Assembly (NCBI GenBank): GCA_037382365.1
Contig: JARRPZ010000084.1
Location: forward strand, 1-14,985
Length of the DNA: 14,985 nucleotides
Reading direction: 5' to 3'
Origin: Lentisalinibacter sp037382365
GTDB taxonomy: Bacteria; Pseudomonadota; Gammaproteobacteria; Steroidobacterales; Woeseiaceae
Shown here piece by piece: positions 13,621-14,985 of the stretch. Numbering within the stretch: position 1 is the first letter of the stretch; each line of letters begins with the position of its first letter. A program made the position numbers and the translations under genes. Below the pieces are notes generated by a model. The model ran no database searches and was not told where the DNA came from. It saw only the letters and a program-made list of their open reading frames with translations.

Positions 13621-14562
13621 TCATCCCCCGGCGCCGGCTGCGACCGACTCCCGCATCGGGAAGCCGAGCGCGCGGCGGCTCTCGTAATAAGCCTCGGCGA
13701 CGGCCCGGGCCATCGCGCGCACGCGCAGGATGTAGCGCTGACGCTCCGTCACGGATATCGCCTGCCGGGCATCGAGAAGGTTGAATGCGTGAGAGGCGGT
13801 CAGCACCTGCTCATAGGCGGGCAGCGCCAGATCGAGTTCGATCAGGCGCTTGTTCTCCCTCTCGCACTGTTCGAAGGCGGCGAACAGATTCTCGACGTTG
13901 GCCTCCTCGAAGTTGTAGCGAGACTGCTCGACCTCGTTCTGATGGAAGACGTCCCGGTAGGTGATGCGACCGAGCGGACCGTCGGTCCACACGATGTCGA
14001 ATATGCTCTCCACCTGCTGCAGGTACATCGCGATCCGCTCGAGACCGTAGGTGATCTCGCCGGTGACCGGCCGGCATTCCAGGCCACCGACCTGCTGGAA
14101 ATACGTGAACTGGGTGATCTCCATGCCATTCAGCCAGACTTCCCAGCCGAGTCCCCAGGCGCCGAGGGTCGGGGACTCCCAGTTGTCCTCCACGAAGCGG
14201 ATGTCGTGGATGGTGGCGTCGATCCCCAGCGCCTGCAGGGAACGGAGATACATCTCCTGTATGTCCGGCGGCGACGGCTTGATGACGACCTGATACTGAT
14301 AGTAGTGCTGCAGGCGGAAAGGATTGTCGCCGTAGCGGCCGTCGGTCGGCCGCCGGCAGGGCTGCACGTAGGCGGCGCTCCAGGGCTCCGGCCCGATCGA
14401 GCGCAGGAAGGTGGCCGGGTGGAAGGTGCCGGCACCCATCTCCATGTCGTACGGCTGTTGCACGACGCATCCCTCGGCCGCCCAGAATTGCTGGAGGCGG
14501 AGGACGAGATCCTGGAACGTGCGGGGTGCTGCGGCCGGTGCGTTGTCGGCAGTCGGTTCCAT
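13621..14562 (-). CDS. glyQ: Glycine-tRNA ligase alpha subunit
   Basis: This is the catalytic subunit of the tetrameric glycyl-tRNA synthetase. The 313-residue product (E. coli 303) has a class II core: TFQDLVLRLQQFWAAEGC, PYDMEMGAGTFHPATFLR, the motif-2 block YVQPCRRPTDGRYGDNP, IHDIRFVEDNWESPTLGAWG, LNGMEITQFTYFQQVGG, GEITYGLERIAMYLQ and FHQNEVEQS. The ATG at 14562 leaves an extra ten or so residues (EPTADNAPAA) before the conserved TFQ. Upstream in-frame starts would overlap the promoter and are unlikely. No strong ribosome site is seen. It heads the glyQ-glyS-gmhB-plsC operon and diverges from glnA. Confidence 0.96.
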   Translation of the reverse strand: MEPTADNAPAAAPRTFQDLVLRLQQFWAAEGCVVQQPYDMEMGAGTFHPATFLRSIGPEPWSAAYVQPCRRPTDGRYGDNPFRLQHYYQYQVVIKPSPPDIQEMYLRSLQALGIDATIHDIRFVEDNWESPTLGAWGLGWEVWLNGMEITQFTYFQQVGGLECRPVTGEITYGLERIAMYLQQVESIFDIVWTDGPLGRITYRDVFHQNEVEQSRYNFEEANVENLFAAFEQCERENKRLIELDLALPAYEQVLTASHAFNLLDARQAISVTERQRYILRVRAMARAVAEAYYESRRALGFPMRESVAAGAGG

Positions 14563-14591
14563 GTCGGGCGGGCCGTCGAGAAGGACGCCGC

Positions 14592-14620
14592 AGTATAACG
14601 GACTGCGCCCGGTCTGCCGA
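14592..14620 (-). promoter_or_regulatory. Likely sigma70 promoter of the glyQ operon
   Basis: On the - strand, TCGGCA (14615-14620, 4 of 6 to the -35 consensus) and TATACT (14592-14597, 5 of 6 to TATAAT) are separated by 17 bp. The predicted start near 14585 gives a leader of about 23 nt. Confidence 0.55.
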
Positions 14621-14664
14621 TCCGCCGCGCCGTCCGTCCGCGCGTCGCCCGGCGGCTCGACAGC

Positions 14665-14683
14665 TTGCACAAACAGCGTGCGA
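14665..14683. promoter_or_regulatory. NtrC-type enhancer site, distal
   Basis: TTGCAC, seven bases, GTGCGA is a dyad matching the TGCAC-N7-GTGCA core of NtrC sites with one mismatch in the right half. Its centre is about 128 bp upstream of the predicted glnA start and 31 bp (three helical turns) from the next site. Confidence 0.65.
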
Positions 14684-14695
14684 AGCATGCTAGTA

Positions 14696-14714
14696 TTGCA
14701 CGGATTTAGTGCAA
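14696..14714. promoter_or_regulatory. NtrC-type enhancer site, proximal
   Basis: TTGCAC, seven bases, GTGCAA is a perfect dyad around the TGCAC-N7-GTGCA NtrC core. It is centred about 97 bp upstream of the predicted glnA start. NtrC-P oligomers on such paired sites activate sigma54 polymerase by looping. Confidence 0.72.
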
Positions 14715-14763
14715 AACACGGCCGTACTGAATCACGAAAGGCATCTATTTCAATAGGTTGGAT

Positions 14764-14780
14764 TGCACCAAAAGCTGGCA
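14764..14780. promoter_or_regulatory. Possible weak NtrC site overlapping the sigma54 promoter
   Basis: TGCAC, seven bases, TGGCA has a good left half and a degraded right half that merges with the -24 element. Low-affinity NtrC sites close to the promoter are known at enterobacterial glnA. Here the match is too poor to be sure. Confidence 0.25.
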
Positions 14781-14791
14781 TGCTTTCTGCA
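14775..14791 (+). promoter_or_regulatory. Sigma54 (-24/-12) promoter of glnA
   Basis: CTGGCATGCTTTCTGCA has the invariant GG (14777-14778) and GC (14789-14790) at the required 12-bp offset, with two differences from the YTGGCACGrNNNTTGCW consensus. Transcription should start near 14802, leaving a leader of about 86 nt. Both elements fall within GCATGC repeats separated by TTTCT. Confidence 0.78.
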
Positions 14792-14821
14792 TGCTGCCTG
14801 GGTTCAGGTGCATCGCGAATG

Positions 14822-14837
14822 TTGCCTTCCCAGGCAA
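14822..14837 (+). other. Hairpin in the glnA mRNA leader
   Basis: TTGCCT, loop TCCC, AGGCAA is a perfect 6-bp stem about 20 nt into the predicted leader. No T-tract follows. It may protect the transcript's 5' region; no riboswitch pattern was recognised. Confidence 0.35.
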
Positions 14838-14887
14838 ATGGCCGGGGAAAAACACAACATACCCACTAGATTCTGGAGGAAACCCTC

Positions 14888-14985
14888 ATGACCCCTGCTG
14901 AAGTTCTCAGCCTGATGAAGGAAAAGGACGTCAAGTTCGTCGATTACCGGTTCACCGACACCAAGGGCAAGGAGCAGCACGTGAC
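14888..14985 (+). CDS. glnA: Glutamine synthetase type I, N-terminal part, runs off the window
   Basis: GlnA condenses glutamate and ammonia to glutamine using ATP and is the main ammonium-assimilation enzyme. Only 32 codons are present, reading MTPAEVLSLMKEKDVKFVDY then RFTDTKGKEQHV. This closely matches the first residues of enterobacterial GlnA (the beta-grasp domain). The ATG at 14888 has GGAGG (14875-14879) eight bases upstream. The upstream sigma54 promoter and paired NtrC sites indicate control by nitrogen status through NtrBC and strongly support the identification. The adenylylation site and active site lie outside the window. Confidence 0.93.
   Translation, partial: MTPAEVLSLMKEKDVKFVDYRFTDTKGKEQHV

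Larger units (their letters stand above)
14563..14887. promoter_or_regulatory. Divergent glyQ-glnA control region
   Basis: This 325-bp stretch holds no gene. From left to right it contains the glyQ sigma70 promoter, two NtrC-type dyads, an AT-richer spacer (14715-14763), a possible third weak NtrC half-dyad over the promoter, the glnA sigma54 promoter, a leader hairpin and the glnA ribosome site. Three copies of GCATGC occur (14685-14690, 14778-14783, 14789-14794). Confidence 0.8.

Noticed and set aside
12291..13784. + strand 497-codon open frame opposite glyS
   Set aside because: The complementary frame is a full-length GlyS with all family motifs; the long antisense frame follows from GC-rich codon bias.
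14563..14781. Longer glyQ start at 14781
   Set aside because: The extension is not GlyQ-like and would overlap the glnA promoter and NtrC sites.
1..14985. CRISPR arrays, transposons, tRNA or rRNA genes
   Set aside because: No regularly spaced repeats, transposase frames, terminal inverted repeats or tRNA/rRNA-like sequences were recognised by reading; no structure-based search was possible.

Overview
This window is the replication-origin neighbourhood of a GC-rich gammaproteobacterial chromosome. The evidence is the block dnaA-dnaN-recF-gyrB on the + strand, with rpmH-rnpA-(yidD)-yidC-mnmE diverging to the left and a convergent glyQ-glyS-gmhB-plsC operon on the right. This is the Pseudomonas-type layout around oriC. 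The species cannot be fixed from the sequence; a GC-rich lineage such as Chromatiales/Ectothiorhodospiraceae is a guess. No previously undescribed multi-gene system is visible. The window is mostly core housekeeping, and its interest lies in regulatory sites and in a cluster of apparent deletions.

Left part (1-3715): the 5' end of mnmE (-), then a + strand alpha/beta hydrolase-OsmC fusion gene that has lost about 100 bp and its reading frame, then yidC (-, intact). Next comes an rnpA that has lost its central third, including the conserved RNR-motif region, with yidD absent or reduced to about 11 codons. Last is an intact rpmH with a clear sigma70 promoter. Three lesions lie within about 2.6 kb while every gene to the right is full length. 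Because RnpA is essential, an assembly or sequencing error must be considered first.

Origin (3716-5475): dnaA starts at a TTG. An AT-rich dnaA-dnaN intergenic region holds three consensus DnaA boxes and a perfect match to the IHF consensus, and is the likely oriC. dnaN, recF and gyrB follow co-directionally. Two perfect 16-bp parS palindromes lie inside the recF coding sequence and encode FHVEH in the protein. gyrB has its own extended -10 promoter.

Right part (10178-14985): plsC, gmhB, glyS and glyQ form a tight - strand operon (gaps of 4-17 nt) whose 3' end overlaps the gyrB 3' end by 18 bp. glyQ diverges from glnA. The 325-bp region between them holds a plausible sigma70 promoter for glyQ, two NtrC-type enhancer sites 31 bp apart, and a sigma54 (-24/-12) promoter for glnA, a layout like enterobacterial glnAp2.
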